A stretch of DNA of 64,000 nucleotides from Candidatus Berkiella aquae (GTDB lineage: Bacteria; Pseudomonadota; Gammaproteobacteria; Berkiellales; Berkiellaceae), in the NCBI RefSeq assembly GCF_001431295.2, contig NZ_LKAJ02000001.1, positions 558,001 to 622,000 of the forward strand, in the 5' to 3' direction. Positions 10,222 to 19,761 of the stretch are shown one piece after another. Below the pieces are notes generated by a model. The model did no database searches. It was not told where the DNA came from and saw only the letters and a program-made list of their open reading frames with translations. Each line of letters begins with the position of its first letter. Position 1 is the stretch's first letter. Both the position numbers and the translations under genes were made by a program.

Positions 10222-10429
10222 GCATAATATATAAAGTTATAATTCTAAGTATTGCAAAGCAAACCAATTATCTGCTTATTGTAACCATTAGTCATGCACT
10301 GAAAGCGAAAGATTGTTTCTGGCTGCACTCCATTGTAATTTGAGTGTATCTACAAGGTTAATGCTTTGTAGTAGCGCTGAATATCATGCAGCGGTTTTAT
10401 TAGCTTAAAATAAATAGGGAATTTAAAAA
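10222..10429. other. Intergenic region upstream of the 55-aa peptide gene
   Basis: About 208 AT-rich bases between the terminator and the small peptide gene. I see no reading frame and no clear sigma70 promoter. The only translational signal is AGGGA at 10416-10420, nine bases before ATG 10430. Confidence 0.5.
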
Positions 10430-10597
10430 ATGTTTACATTAGAAAATGCAATGTTATCTACTATTTCTGGTGGTTGTGATGAATGCAATGCAGAACTTGC
10501 TGTTGAAACAGAGAATGCAAACCAAGATTTATTAGATGCGACAGAAACTTCTTCATTGTCCTTAAATAATTATGAACCTATTTTTAATTTAGAATAA
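10430..10597 (+). CDS. Small peptide with double-glycine (bacteriocin-type) leader
   Basis: A 55-aa frame with a leader that fits the double-glycine consensus. Counting back from the cut site it has L(-12), L(-7), I(-4), G(-2) and G(-1) in the segment FTLENAMLSTISGG. Family knowledge: such leaders are cleaved and exported by ABC transporters with a C39 peptidase domain. The predicted 40-residue cargo begins CDEC, holds about 11 acidic residues, and the whole peptide has no Lys or Arg, unlike cationic class II bacteriocins. It has a good RBS (AGGGA) and a likely terminator downstream. No transporter or immunity gene is adjacent. It could be a secreted signal, a toxin or a chance match; the leader match makes chance less likely. 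Confidence 0.65.
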   Translation: MFTLENAMLSTISGGCDECNAELAVETENANQDLLDATETSSLSLNNYEPIFNLE

Positions 10598-10609
10598 ATA
10601 ATACATTTA

Positions 10610-10652
10610 CCCACGTTGCAATGATTGTGCTTCGCTCGCCGCGCAACGTGGG
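10610..10652. repeat. Hairpin-forming inverted repeat after the small peptide gene
   Basis: CCCACGTTGC and GCAACGTGGG form a perfect 10-bp stem around a 23-base loop, 12 bases after the peptide gene stop. It could be a first, rho-type 3' structure or part of an interspersed repeat. There is no T-run after this stem. Confidence 0.6.
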
Positions 10653-10662
10653 GATAACACTA

Positions 10663-10695
10663 AGCCCTGTTGGGCTTCTCTTTCTTTATTTTGTA
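10663..10695 (+). terminator. Likely intrinsic terminator of the small peptide gene
   Basis: AGCCC-TGTT-GGGCT followed by a T-rich run (TCTCTTTCTTTATTTT). A short but GC-rich stem with a T-tract is consistent with intrinsic termination. The remaining sequence to 10917 shows no convincing gene. Confidence 0.65.
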
Positions 10696-10917
10696 GCGAT
10701 CTCATGCTTTTTTTACTCATATTCGAACAAATATCTTGATTGAGATAAGTGGCACTATTTTGCTGAGTAACAACATTGTCAGGAAAATACCTGGTATATA
10801 TATTGAACACCAGAATATGTCTTCTCACTCAGGACCCTCTGTGAGGACTGGTAACCCCTAGTTTCAATGATGAACGGGCATATATGCATTATGTTTAGTT
10901 CATACAAGGGTTTTGCC

Positions 10918-12849
10918 ATGTCAGAAGCACAATTACATCAAGAATCTAAAGTAAATATTCTAGAATTTCCATCCAAGATTGAAGATCATCAGCACCATGA
11001 AAACCTGGCAATAACGATGGGTGATGCGCATGGGAATGTGTTGAGTATTTTACATTCGCTCATTCGCGAAGGGTTGTTGCTTGGAATTACCAAAGAAGAA
11101 TATGAATATTTTGCAAAAACAATTTATCAAAAAGAAATTGACGAATTAACCGAAGAGGATATAAGTGCATTTCAAGCATTACTGCATAATGATAAATCAC
11201 ATTTTAATCCTTCGCTGAAAAATGTATTCTTCCAGATGGTAGGAGATGAAGCGGGCGATCGAGGGAAATGCGATCTTTTCGTTTGGTTATTGATGGAAAA
11301 AATGGTTGATGCAAAAATACTGAAAAATGTGAGCATATCCAATCATACCATTGAACCACTTAAACTCTATGAACGTGGTCTTAACTTTCAATGTGGTTAT
11401 GGATTCCCTTCTGAAGAGCAATCATTATTAATGTATGAGCATGCTTGTTCGATGCAAAATCTTCAAGTATTAATTGATAGTGAAAATTTTCCTAACATCA
11501 CTCGTCCTTATGTCGATAATTTAATCAAAAAAATATATGAGCCTACTTTAAGGTTGTTTTTCTATAATTTAAATGAAAAAGGAGATGAAATAACTTTCTT
11601 TAGTCATGCTGGAGTGGGCCTTGAAACCATTGAAGAAGAAGCACTGAAATTTAATGTGCCATTTAAAGACGGTTCTGCGAAAGAATTAGCACAAACTATA
11701 GATAATATTAATAAGCATTTTACTGAAAACTATGTTGAACAAAAAAGAATGCATGAATTATTTCCTGCTGAAGAAATGAGCAGGCTTTACAGTGGATATG
11801 TAAAGACAGATAACCCGTTTGTACGCAGTATCTGGAATAGAATATATGATGAAAACTATATCAAACGTCCTGCCATACATAATGGCTTTAAGATTAATTA
11901 TGCCCATGGTCATGATTCGGGTAGTCCTAATTTAGAGCATTGTTTCAATATCGATAATAGCTTTGGTAAAATGCGGAACATTGCTGACTATAAAGTATTG
12001 TATACGTTGAATAATCAGCCAGTATTAGAATTAAAAGCAAAAGACGAAGAGGCTGCTAAGGTGGATGTTTGTGTACCACAAGTGTCTGCGCCAAAATTAT
12101 CAACCAATGCGCATAATAAAGATTTGGATATACTAATAAAATTTATCTCAAGGGCTAAAAACAAATATGCTCATCTAAAAAGAGGTAAGTGTATGGAGAT
12201 CAAAAAAGAGAGGATTGGTAGCCAATATAATTTTCAAGTGGGCGTAGGATCCACCAGTGGATTATTTTATATTAGCAACCGTAATATTCATGTGGCTTTA
12301 GAAGAAAATGGAACCCTTTCATTCTATAAAAAACATGAAGGTATTGTCGATTACAAAAATAAAGTAAACTATGAAGAAGTAGCTGATGAAAATTTACTCT
12401 CAAGCATCGTTAGTCAATTAAAATCACTGCAAGCAGCTAAAACACAAACCACGACAAAACCAATTTTGAATCAATTTGCACATGAAATTCAACCTGTTAT
12501 TGATCCAACCATAGAATCATTAAATCAGGTTAAAGCTTTCATGCAAAAAGTAGCGCAAAGCAAGAATCCCCTACCAGGCGTTTGCATACCAATGCAAGCG
12601 GACTCTGTGGGAGCACAATATGATTTTCAACTAGGAAGGAGTCGCTATAATAATACGTTGTATATTGCCAATCGTTATTTTCATGCGGCATTAGAAGGTG
12701 ATAACGTTGTTTTCTATCCAAAGGTAGATGGAAAGGTTAACCACGAACAACCTCTGCCTGCTAAAGATGCGCTACAAGATAACTTGTTTCACAGCATTGT
12801 TCAATTTCAGCAGCAATTGCAAAATAACAAAGTCACCATGACTATGTAA
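10918..12849 (+). CDS. PPP-family metallophosphatase, Wip-like, with duplicated C-terminal domain
   Basis: Predicted protein Ser/Thr or Tyr phosphatase. The metal-site motifs of the PPP superfamily are present in order: GDAHGN (35-40), GDEAGDRG (109-116, the GDxxDRG motif), SNHTIE (141-146, replacing GNHD/E), SHAG (229-232), WNR near 307 and AHGHD (329-333), followed by HCFNIDNSFGKM. This plan matches the Legionella Dot/Icm effectors WipA and WipB, so host-directed activity is inferred. The C-terminal third holds two similar blocks of about 75 residues (SQYNFQVG...LFYISNRNIHVALE and AQYDFQLG...LYIANRYFHAALE) of unknown role. I chose ATG 10918 (643 aa), preceded by AAGGG. The frame is open to an ATG at 10867, and that extension has no RBS. 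Confidence 0.8.
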   Translation: MSEAQLHQESKVNILEFPSKIEDHQHHENLAITMGDAHGNVLSILHSLIREGLLLGITKEEYEYFAKTIYQKEIDELTEEDISAFQALLHNDKSHFNPSLKNVFFQMVGDEAGDRGKCDLFVWLLMEKMVDAKILKNVSISNHTIEPLKLYERGLNFQCGYGFPSEEQSLLMYEHACSMQNLQVLIDSENFPNITRPYVDNLIKKIYEPTLRLFFYNLNEKGDEITFFSHAGVGLETIEEEALKFNVPFKDGSAKELAQTIDNINKHFTENYVEQKRMHELFPAEEMSRLYSGYVKTDNPFVRSIWNRIYDENYIKRPAIHNGFKINYAHGHDSGSPNLEHCFNIDNSFGKMRNIADYKVLYTLNNQPVLELKAKDEEAAKVDVCVPQVSAPKLSTNAHNKDLDILIKFISRAKNKYAHLKRGKCMEIKKERIGSQYNFQVGVGSTSGLFYISNRNIHVALEENGTLSFYKKHEGIVDYKNKVNYEEVADENLLSSIVSQLKSLQAAKTQTTTKPILNQFAHEIQPVIDPTIESLNQVKAFMQKVAQSKNPLPGVCIPMQADSVGAQYDFQLGRSRYNNTLYIANRYFHAALEGDNVVFYPKVDGKVNHEQPLPAKDALQDNLFHSIVQFQQQLQNNKVTMTM

Positions 12850-12867
12850 TGTTCTTTTACATAACAT

Positions 12868-12900
12868 ATGCTGTCCATATTAACGTGGGCAGCATTTTAT
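12868..12900 (+). terminator. Rho-independent terminator
   Basis: ATGCTGTCCA, an 8-base loop, then TGGGCAGCAT (one G-T pair) followed by TTTAT. It lies 18 bases after the phosphatase gene stop. Confidence 0.75.
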
Positions 12901-12991
12901 TCGAAATTTTTATTTTTTTATATTTGTTCTGATATTCTCGCTACATTTTTCTTTAAAAAAGTTGTTGACACTATTTTACAGCGTTACAATC

Positions 12992-13016
12992 CTCGCATTT
13001 ACTTTAGCAATGCGAG
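12992..13016 (+). promoter_or_regulatory. 5' hairpin just upstream of the repeat gene start
   Basis: CTCGCATT and AATGCGAG form a perfect 8-bp stem with a 9-base loop, ending nine bases before ATG 13026. A TTGACA (12965-12970) and TACAAT (12985-12990) lie upstream, but their 14-bp spacing is too short for a good sigma70 promoter. The hairpin occupies the place of a ribosome binding site and no SD is visible, so it may limit translation. Confidence 0.4.
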
Positions 13017-13025
13017 ATATCCCCA

Positions 13026-16000
13026 ATGTTAAAAGGCCCCACAAAAAATGTTCGAAATGAAGAAATTGGTCAATTATTTACGTGGAATCAGAGCATAGAT
13101 AAACCTGGTTTTGAATTACGAGCAAATAGTGATAGCCAATTTGAACGAGTGCTTGCTCAATTTAAAAAAGATGTTCTAACTCACCAATTAGGAGAGGGGT
13201 TGTTTGAAACTGATCCTGCTGCTTTAACTATTAAATTAACTAAAGCCAATTTTATTCATTGGCAAAAAGCCATATTAACGTCTCAAATGGTTGGCAAAAA
13301 ATGAATTTTGCCCAAAGAACGCGTTTTTTTTCAATGTGGAAATAATTTATTTACCATTCCTTTAAATAATGAAATAGCAAATAAGTTAAAAAATAATTTA
13401 GCAAAATATGCTACTACAAGAGATATAAATGTTAACTTTGTCAAAACACAAGATGAAACGGTTGAAATTTCTTCGGAAGAATATCTTATTTTTAAAGAGG
13501 ATTTGTTCGTTAAAAGGGCGGGAGTTCCAGTTCATGAATGAGAATTTAAAAAAGATGAAACATTAAATTGCTATTATACATTTCCTACCTCAGGAGAAAC
13601 ACTAACAGGACTCTTAAGTTGTTTAAGAGCAATCTTAAACAGAAACAACCACTCTGGTGAGTTAAAAAGAAACAACAAACTGAATAGAGTTGACATAGAT
13701 GAAAAAAGTTATCAATTATTTAACGAATTAATTCAAAAAAAATATCGCCCTAAAGCATTTGCAACTAAAAGAGAATTTCAAGAAAGAGAAGATTGCTTTT
13801 ATACTAGACCTGTCAATAATGAAACGCTGAAAAATCTTCATAATGATTTAAAAAGGCATTTTGATCGAAGTCATAAAGAACTTGGCATAACGCTTAGTAT
13901 TGAAGAGAAAAATAATTGTATTTGCATACCTAAAAACCAATATGCGCTATGGAAAAGTAAACTCATCAATAACAAAGCATCTCTCTCGAAAAGTGTAAGG
14001 CGGCGGGAATTTATTTTTGATAAAAATAATAATTGTTACATTGTGAAAAAGTCTAACAGTGAATCACTGCAAATGGTTTATGATATTTTAAAAGCAAAAT
14101 GTAAAACATTATCGTTGCCGGAAAATATTCTTCGTAGGAACTTTAAAAAAGGTGAAATAACCTTATCAAAGGAGAATTATGAGGCTTTTGCTGAACTAAG
14201 CAAACAAAGACAAGCTGAGCAGAGTAAAATATATCGTGTTGCTTTAACAAAAGATGAACATAAAAATGTTTATTTTTATAATTCCGATGACCCTGTGAAT
14301 AAGACAAGATCATTTAATGCTTTAGCAGCCCTATTGGATATTAAAGTAAAATTTCACAATAGAAATAAACGTACTGAAATTAGCGTGAGTGATTATACGC
14401 GCTGGATAACAAACCCTATCATTAGTGCATCATTAAATGTGACAACACAAACGACATCGACATCAATGAATGTTGATGATCATGGATTTCTATTCGTTAA
14501 AGATCAAAATTGCCATGTAAAAACATATGCTTCTAAAAAAACTTTTAGGTATATGTTTTCCAACTTGATTAAAAAATGCAAAAAGCTTTCACTACCATCT
14601 GATCTTTTTGAGAAATGTGAAGATGCTAATCAAATAAAAATATCTGCTGCCAACTACAAAATATATATTGGAGTTCTCTCTGTAATGAGAGCTAAAAAAT
14701 ACCATGCTTATGGGCAGGCATTAACCAAAGATAAAAAAAATGGTGTTTATTACTATGATGGCAAAACTTTACTGGAATCATTTGTAAATTTAGCAAAATT
14801 ATTAGCTATTGATGTAAAATTTGAGCAACGTCGAAAACGTATTGAAATGAGTATAGAGCACTATGAGCGTTGGATCGCAAATCCTACTATTAGGGAATCA
14901 TTGCTGACTAATAATAAAAAGAAGAGAGTAGTAAAAAGAACAGGTAAAACGCAAACAATCCAGAGCACCAAGGGTGGTGTTTCAGTAAAATACCTTGAGG
15001 ATGCTTTAAGCGTTCCGTGGAAAATTGATTCTGAGACATCAAAAACAAGCCAAGAATCAGTGTTGCCGAAAAGTCATATCATCCCATTTGTTTCATTTCA
15101 AGAAGTGTTGCTTGAAACGGATAATAAAAGAAGATTCTCAGGCCATGTTAAATTTGACACCCAAGGAATCAAAGGGTCCATTAAGCTATATTCTTCGCAA
15201 AAAGGTAATGCTGAAATCGTTTTTTCAAAGAATGTTATTTTTGTCAGAGCGGGCAGAAAAGAAGCGGCATGGTTGCCAAAGATAACCGATAAAGACCAAA
15301 CGACCATTATTGTGATGGTATCACAGAAAGAGTTTGAAGAAATGCAATTCACTTTGGGTCGTTCCTTTATTTGCAAACTGCCAGCCCATATCAAATTATG
15401 TATTATCGAATCTTGTGAAGTGGCAAAACAACCCGAATCACAGCCGCCAAGCTATTTGCGAAGCTGTAACATTAAACGCGTTATGGCTTATGCTTTGGCT
15501 CATCATTATGAGTTAAAAGATTTTATATTGATGGATGATAATACGCGCCAAATCCAAATGGCAGAAACAGTTGTTCCCGATGGTAGTGTTGATGCTTTAT
15601 TTCAACTATTTAGAGCTTATAAAGAAAGAGGGGCGGTATGTGCAACACTTGGCAGCTATGCTCCCTATAAGAACATCGCTCGTCCGCTTGAAGCAGCTCA
15701 AATCGAAGACTTACAGCAACATTTGGGCACAAAAATTACTTTCGTTGATTTTGACGCAATAAAAAATGAATTGCAAACGCAGAATAAAGAGCTACAGGAT
15801 ATCCTCTCGCCTTTTTCATTACTCTGGGGTGAAGATTATTTTAGCATGTTAGCGATTATTCAGTTAATGCAACTTCAGGGACAAGAAGGCATTGCGGGGG
15901 TTATTCCTTATAGCGTAGCCTGGCATGAGCGTCATCAAGCCGCCCAGAATAAAGCGAAAGGCAATACTGATTTTCAATTAGCTAATGCTTGGTTAAAACT

Positions 16001-16949
16001 AGAAGATAAGGTTTTAGAAAATATTAGCGATCATCAAAAGCTAGTGGTCGCTCGAATAAAGGAATTAGTGACAGATGCTATCAAGAAGCAAAAGATCAAA
16101 GAACAACAATATCTTGCGCAACTTGAAATCACGAACGATGAACCAATGATTCCTGAACAAGGTGAAAGCTTAGAAGAAGCTGCAATAGCACTGGAGTTAA
16201 GTGTAGTTGAATGGGGTAAAGTGCATGGAGCGAGGAATGCAGCGAGAGGTTATCCATTAGATGTCGATAAATTAACTAAAAAGATTTCTCAACAATTTTC
16301 TTCTCAGTATGCCGAGCAATATATAAATGGATTTAAAACAGGGCATGAAGCGGTATGGTCTTCTCTTTCTGAGAAAAAGCGAGCCTATTATCGCGGCGAA
16401 TATGAAGGGTTTCTTGCCGCTCGGCAAGGATTTAAAACAGATAAATGTCGTATTCCTAGCCTATACCAAGCGCATGAATCTATTTTCCTCAAAGGATTTA
16501 ATAATGGAAACATGCTGCAATGGAAATCGATGCAAGAAACCGATAATCTCCCGAAAATTAAAGCGATAGCTGGAGAAATGGGCATAAAGCGAGCAAATAC
16601 CGGTTATGATATTAATGAACAAAAATTAGCTGAAATCGCTAAAAATTTTGGTGACAATGCTGAATACTTTATGGAGCAGTATCGCGCAGAATTTAATCTG
16701 GAAAGATCGTTAATGCCTATCGATTAAATCGTGACTAAAAGAGCACAGCAGGTCGCCACAATGCTTTCTAAAAAGCCACAAGTGCTGGATGTAAAAAAGT
16801 TAGAACAGGCTTCAAAGGAATTTGGAGATCATAAAGAGCTTTATCAGCATACCGTTACAACGCAATTTGAAAAGCTACGTCAACAGCAAAGTAAAGTTGA
16901 AGAAGAAATGCCTGCGCTTGTTGCTGTAAAAAACAAAAAGGTGGCCTGA
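13026..16949 (+). pseudogene. Large repeat protein gene with three in-frame stop codons
   Basis: One reading frame (all segments in the same phase) runs 3.9 kb from ATG 13026 to TGA 16947-16949 with no frameshift. It is interrupted by TGA at 13302-13304, TGA at 13539-13541 and TAA at 16725-16727. The 13542-14042 part is fully open but has no usable start codon. The conceptual product of about 1300 aa begins with about eight diverged units of 70-78 residues (starting near 13062, 13308, 13542, 13764, 14004, 14223, 14478 and 14697). Each has an N-terminal strand such as NCYYTF, VYFYNS or VYYYDG and ends in a motif like EISxxxYxxW. A glycosyltransferase-like region and C-terminal helical repeats follow. 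The first two stops fall at unit junctions. The simplest reading is nonsense decay of an effector-like gene; readthrough or separate translation of pieces is possible. Confidence 0.7.
14043..16727 (+). CDS. Largest intact piece of the interrupted repeat gene; glycosyltransferase-like core
   Basis: An 894-aa frame from GTG 14043; the frame is actually open from 13542. Residues 1-290 hold about three and a half repeat units. Residues of about 330-640 include HYELKDFILMDDNTRQ (a DDN motif resembling the DxD of GT-A glycosyltransferases) and, about 100 residues later, LLWGEDYFSML (like the ED motif that often holds the catalytic base in GT-A enzymes). Glycosyltransferase activity is therefore inferred, not shown. 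The C-terminal 250 residues are helical, with repeats such as KLAEIAKNFGDNAEYFMEQY. A 72-residue continuation (16731-16949) with KLEQASKEFGDHKELYQH lies beyond the TAA stop. No SD is visible at 14043, so whether this piece is translated alone is doubtful. Confidence 0.55.
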   Translation: MKKSNSESLQMVYDILKAKCKTLSLPENILRRNFKKGEITLSKENYEAFAELSKQRQAEQSKIYRVALTKDEHKNVYFYNSDDPVNKTRSFNALAALLDIKVKFHNRNKRTEISVSDYTRWITNPIISASLNVTTQTTSTSMNVDDHGFLFVKDQNCHVKTYASKKTFRYMFSNLIKKCKKLSLPSDLFEKCEDANQIKISAANYKIYIGVLSVMRAKKYHAYGQALTKDKKNGVYYYDGKTLLESFVNLAKLLAIDVKFEQRRKRIEMSIEHYERWIANPTIRESLLTNNKKKRVVKRTGKTQTIQSTKGGVSVKYLEDALSVPWKIDSETSKTSQESVLPKSHIIPFVSFQEVLLETDNKRRFSGHVKFDTQGIKGSIKLYSSQKGNAEIVFSKNVIFVRAGRKEAAWLPKITDKDQTTIIVMVSQKEFEEMQFTLGRSFICKLPAHIKLCIIESCEVAKQPESQPPSYLRSCNIKRVMAYALAHHYELKDFILMDDNTRQIQMAETVVPDGSVDALFQLFRAYKERGAVCATLGSYAPYKNIARPLEAAQIEDLQQHLGTKITFVDFDAIKNELQTQNKELQDILSPFSLLWGEDYFSMLAIIQLMQLQGQEGIAGVIPYSVAWHERHQAAQNKAKGNTDFQLANAWLKLEDKVLENISDHQKLVVARIKELVTDAIKKQKIKEQQYLAQLEITNDEPMIPEQGESLEEAAIALELSVVEWGKVHGARNAARGYPLDVDKLTKKISQQFSSQYAEQYINGFKTGHEAVWSSLSEKKRAYYRGEYEGFLAARQGFKTDKCRIPSLYQAHESIFLKGFNNGNMLQWKSMQETDNLPKIKAIAGEMGIKRANTGYDINEQKLAEIAKNFGDNAEYFMEQYRAEFNLERSLMPID

Positions 16950-16953
16950 TAAA

Positions 16954-16987
16954 TAGTCAAGCTAACATCATCATGCTAGCTTGACTA
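16954..16987. terminator. Bidirectional hairpin between the repeat gene and folE2
   Basis: TAGTCAAGCTA and TAGCTTGACTA are exact inverted repeats (11 bp) with further pairing CAT/ATG inside. Placed between convergent genes, this is a likely terminator for both; T-runs are short. Confidence 0.7.
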
Positions 16988-16991
16988 CAAT

Positions 16992-17843
16992 TTAAGCGTC
17001 ACAGCAAAGTATGGCTTCGCTTGATTCTTGGCTGACAGGTGCGGTCATGTTTAAACGATCAATTTCAGCATAAGCGGAGTGATTGTGAATCGATTCAAAG
17101 TTTTCAGAGCTAATTTTATAACCTTTTATCGTGCTGATTTTTTCAAGAGATGCGGCGATATCGCGCACGGTATCTTCAACAAAACGAGGATTATCATAAG
17201 CACGCTCGGTTACTGCTTTTTCATCAGCGCGCTTTAAGATACCAAATAATTCACAGGATGCTTTACTTTCAACTAATTGGATAATTTCTCGCAGCGATAA
17301 TTCAGGCGTTGCTCTAACCGTTACGGTAACATGAGAGCGTTGATTATGAGCACCATAATCGGAAATTTCCTTTGAACAAGGACAAAGGCTCGTGACCGGT
17401 ACAACGACGGTTGCGAAAACATCCATTTTTCCTTTTTCTAAAATCCCTTGTAAAGAAACATTATAGTTCATGAGGCTTGCCGCTTTAGAAATTGGCGCAT
17501 ATTTGGTGACAAAATAAGGAAATTTGACCTGTAAATAGCCATCATCAGCATTTAGGCGTGTTACCATTTCGGTTAACTGCGATGGCATATTCGCAATGCT
17601 TAAGAGGCATTCTTTTTCGTTGAGAATTTCAACAAAACGAGACATATGCGTCCCTTTCACATTTTTAGGTAAATTGACCAGCATATCAAAGTGAGCGATG
17701 GAGTGCTGTGAAATCGTTTTCCCTTCATGATTATCTGTAAATACAATCGGATGGCAAAGATCACGGATCCCCACGCGGTCAACAGCCAGGTTGCGTGAAT
17801 CTGGGCTATTTTGAATATCGGCGATGAGATCGTGAATTTGCAT
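16992..17843 (-). CDS. folE2: GTP cyclohydrolase I type IB (FolE2)
   Basis: A 283-aa metal-dependent enzyme making 7,8-dihydroneopterin triphosphate, the first step to folate (and queuosine). The FolE2 signatures are present: VPVTSLCPCSKEISDYGAHNQRS with the metal-ligand Cys, and FESIHNHSAYAEI near the C-terminus. FolE2 works with metals other than zinc and often replaces FolE under zinc limitation; no Zur box is evident. It lies 34 bp downstream of dxs on the same strand. A TTTACGTAAA palindrome sits in the gap. Confidence 0.95.
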   Translation of the reverse strand: MQIHDLIADIQNSPDSRNLAVDRVGIRDLCHPIVFTDNHEGKTISQHSIAHFDMLVNLPKNVKGTHMSRFVEILNEKECLLSIANMPSQLTEMVTRLNADDGYLQVKFPYFVTKYAPISKAASLMNYNVSLQGILEKGKMDVFATVVVPVTSLCPCSKEISDYGAHNQRSHVTVTVRATPELSLREIIQLVESKASCELFGILKRADEKAVTERAYDNPRFVEDTVRDIAASLEKISTIKGYKISSENFESIHNHSAYAEIDRLNMTAPVSQESSEAILCCDA

Positions 17844-17877
17844 TGTTTTTAACAGCCTATTTTACGTAAATGGAAGG

Positions 17878-19761
17878 TCACTGCGACTCTAATGGAGAAA
17901 GGGTCTCATTACAAGAGTGACTGCTGACTTTTTTCTGGATAGCGGCCAGGATGCTCTGTTCATCAAGGCCAACACTGGCAAGCATTTCTTCTTGGGTACC
18001 ATGCTCTACAAAATGATCGGGTAAGCCAAAATGAAGCACAGGATGATGGCAATCGTGCTTTTGTAAGCAAGCGCTGACCCCTTCACCGGCACCGCCTATC
18101 ACGACATTTTCTTCCAAGGTGACAATCAAAGCATGTTTTTTAGCAATGGCGATGATCATGTCTTCATCAAGGGGTTTCACAAACCGCATATTGACGAGCG
18201 TTGCTCCCAATTGATCAGCCACTTTTTTCGCCGTGGTGAACATCGAACCAAAACTGAGTAAGGCAATTTGGTGGCCTTCTTGAATAAGCTCTGCCTTACC
18301 AATGGGTAAAGCCTGGCATTTGTCATCAAGGGTTGTTTGCGGGCCACAGCCGCGAGGATAGCGCACGGCAGCAGGCACGCCTGCTTGTAAGCCGGTATAA
18401 AGCATATGGCGACATTCATTGGCATCTTTGGGGGCCATGACCAGCATATTAGGGATACAACGCAGGTAGCTTAAATCAAAATTGCCAGAATGGGTTGGAC
18501 CATCATTAACCAGGCCCGCCCTATCAATGGCGAATAATACCGGAAGATTTTGAATCGCAACGTCGTGAATCAGTTGATCGTAAGCCCGTTGTAAAAACGT
18601 TGAGTAAATAGCAACAACTGGTTTCATGTTATCGCAAGCAAGTCCTGCTGCGAGAGTGACGCTATGTTGTTCGGCAATACCGACATCGAAATATCGTGTT
18701 GGAAAACGTTTAGCAAAATCCACTAATCCTGAACCTTCGCACATGGCAGGCGTGATAGCCACTAAACGAGGTTCAATCGCTGCCATTTCGCACAACCAAT
18801 TGCCTAATACTTCAGAATAAGTGGGATTTGGTGTGCTTGGTTTTTTAGTCTCTACTTTAGGCGAATAAAAGCCTTTGGTGACACCATGATATTTAATAGG
18901 ATCGGCTTCGGCAGGCGGATAGCCTTTGCCTTTTTGCGTAATCACGTGCAGCAATTGTGGCCCTTTTAATGCTTGAACATTTTGTAGGGTTTTCACCATG
19001 CTGGCTAAGTCATGACCATCAACAGGGCCAATATAATTAAAGCCCAGTTCTTCAAATAACGTGCCAGGCATGATCATGCCTTTAAGATGCTCTTCAGTTT
19101 TACGTGCAAATTCCCAAACAGGGGGCATGCGACTCAGGACTTTTTTGCTGCCCTTACGCACGGTGGTATAAAGTTTGCTCGAGAGAATGCGGGCAAAATA
19201 ATTAGATAACGCGCCGACGTTCCCTGAAATAGACATATCATTATCATTTAGGACAACTAACAGATCGGCTTTAATATCGCCTGCATGATTTAAGGCTTCA
19301 AATGCCATGCCTGCTGTCATCGCGCCATCGCCGATAACCGCAATAGCTCTGCCTGATTCGCCGGATATTTGTTTAGCAATGGTCATACCCAGTGCCGCAC
19401 TGATAGAGGTGCTTGAATGACCCACCCCAAAGCCATCATAAGGGCTTTCTTCGCGGCGCGGAAAAGGAGCCAAGCCATCCTTTTGTCGAATAGAATGAAA
19501 TAACGGCGCTCTTTGAGTCAGAATTTTATGTGGATAGGCTTGATGCCCCACATCCCAGATTAATTTATCTTGGGGAGTATTAAAAACGTAATGTAATGCA
19601 ATGGTGAGCTCAATTGTCCCAAGGCCTGCAGCAAGATGACCACCGGTTTCATTTAGCGATTCTAAGAGAAATTGTCGCAGTTGATTGGCAACGCTTGGAA
19701 GTTCCTCTAGCGACAGTTTGCGGAGATCTGTCGGTGATTGTATAAAATCAGGGATGCGCAC
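17878..19761 (-). CDS. dxs: 1-deoxy-D-xylulose-5-phosphate synthase
   Basis: A 627-aa thiamine-diphosphate enzyme that condenses pyruvate and glyceraldehyde 3-phosphate, the entry step of the MEP isoprenoid pathway. The ThDP motif [15 protein letters not shown]...NDNDMSIS, the [12 protein letters not shown] block and the transketolase pyrimidine domain ([32 protein letters not shown]) are intact. It starts one base after the ispA stop, forming the common xseB-ispA-dxs operon. Confidence 0.97.
   Translation of the reverse strand: MRIPDFIQSPTDLRKLSLEELPSVANQLRQFLLESLNETGGHLAAGLGTIELTIALHYVFNTPQDKLIWDVGHQAYPHKILTQRAPLFHSIRQKDGLAPFPRREESPYDGFGVGHSSTSISAALGMTIAKQISGESGRAIAVIGDGAMTAGMAFEALNHAGDIKADLLVVLNDNDMSISGNVGALSNYFARILSSKLYTTVRKGSKKVLSRMPPVWEFARKTEEHLKGMIMPGTLFEELGFNYIGPVDGHDLASMVKTLQNVQALKGPQLLHVITQKGKGYPPAEADPIKYHGVTKGFYSPKVETKKPSTPNPTYSEVLGNWLCEMAAIEPRLVAITPAMCEGSGLVDFAKRFPTRYFDVGIAEQHSVTLAAGLACDNMKPVVAIYSTFLQRAYDQLIHDVAIQNLPVLFAIDRAGLVNDGPTHSGNFDLSYLRCIPNMLVMAPKDANECRHMLYTGLQAGVPAAVRYPRGCGPQTTLDDKCQALPIGKAELIQEGHQIALLSFGSMFTTAKKVADQLGATLVNMRFVKPLDEDMIIAIAKKHALIVTLEENVVIGGAGEGVSACLQKHDCHHPVLHFGLPDHFVEHGTQEEMLASVGLDEQSILAAIQKKVSSHSCNETLSPLESQ

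Noticed and set aside
10607-10828. 73-aa minus-strand frame across the hairpin after the small peptide gene
   Set aside because: It is built largely from the inverted-repeat and terminator sequence and has no RBS or recognisable product.
13302-13541. Selenocysteine insertion at the two TGA codons
   Set aside because: No SECIS-like hairpin with the usual spacing is visible after either TGA, the product has no selenoenzyme motif, and the third stop is TAA.
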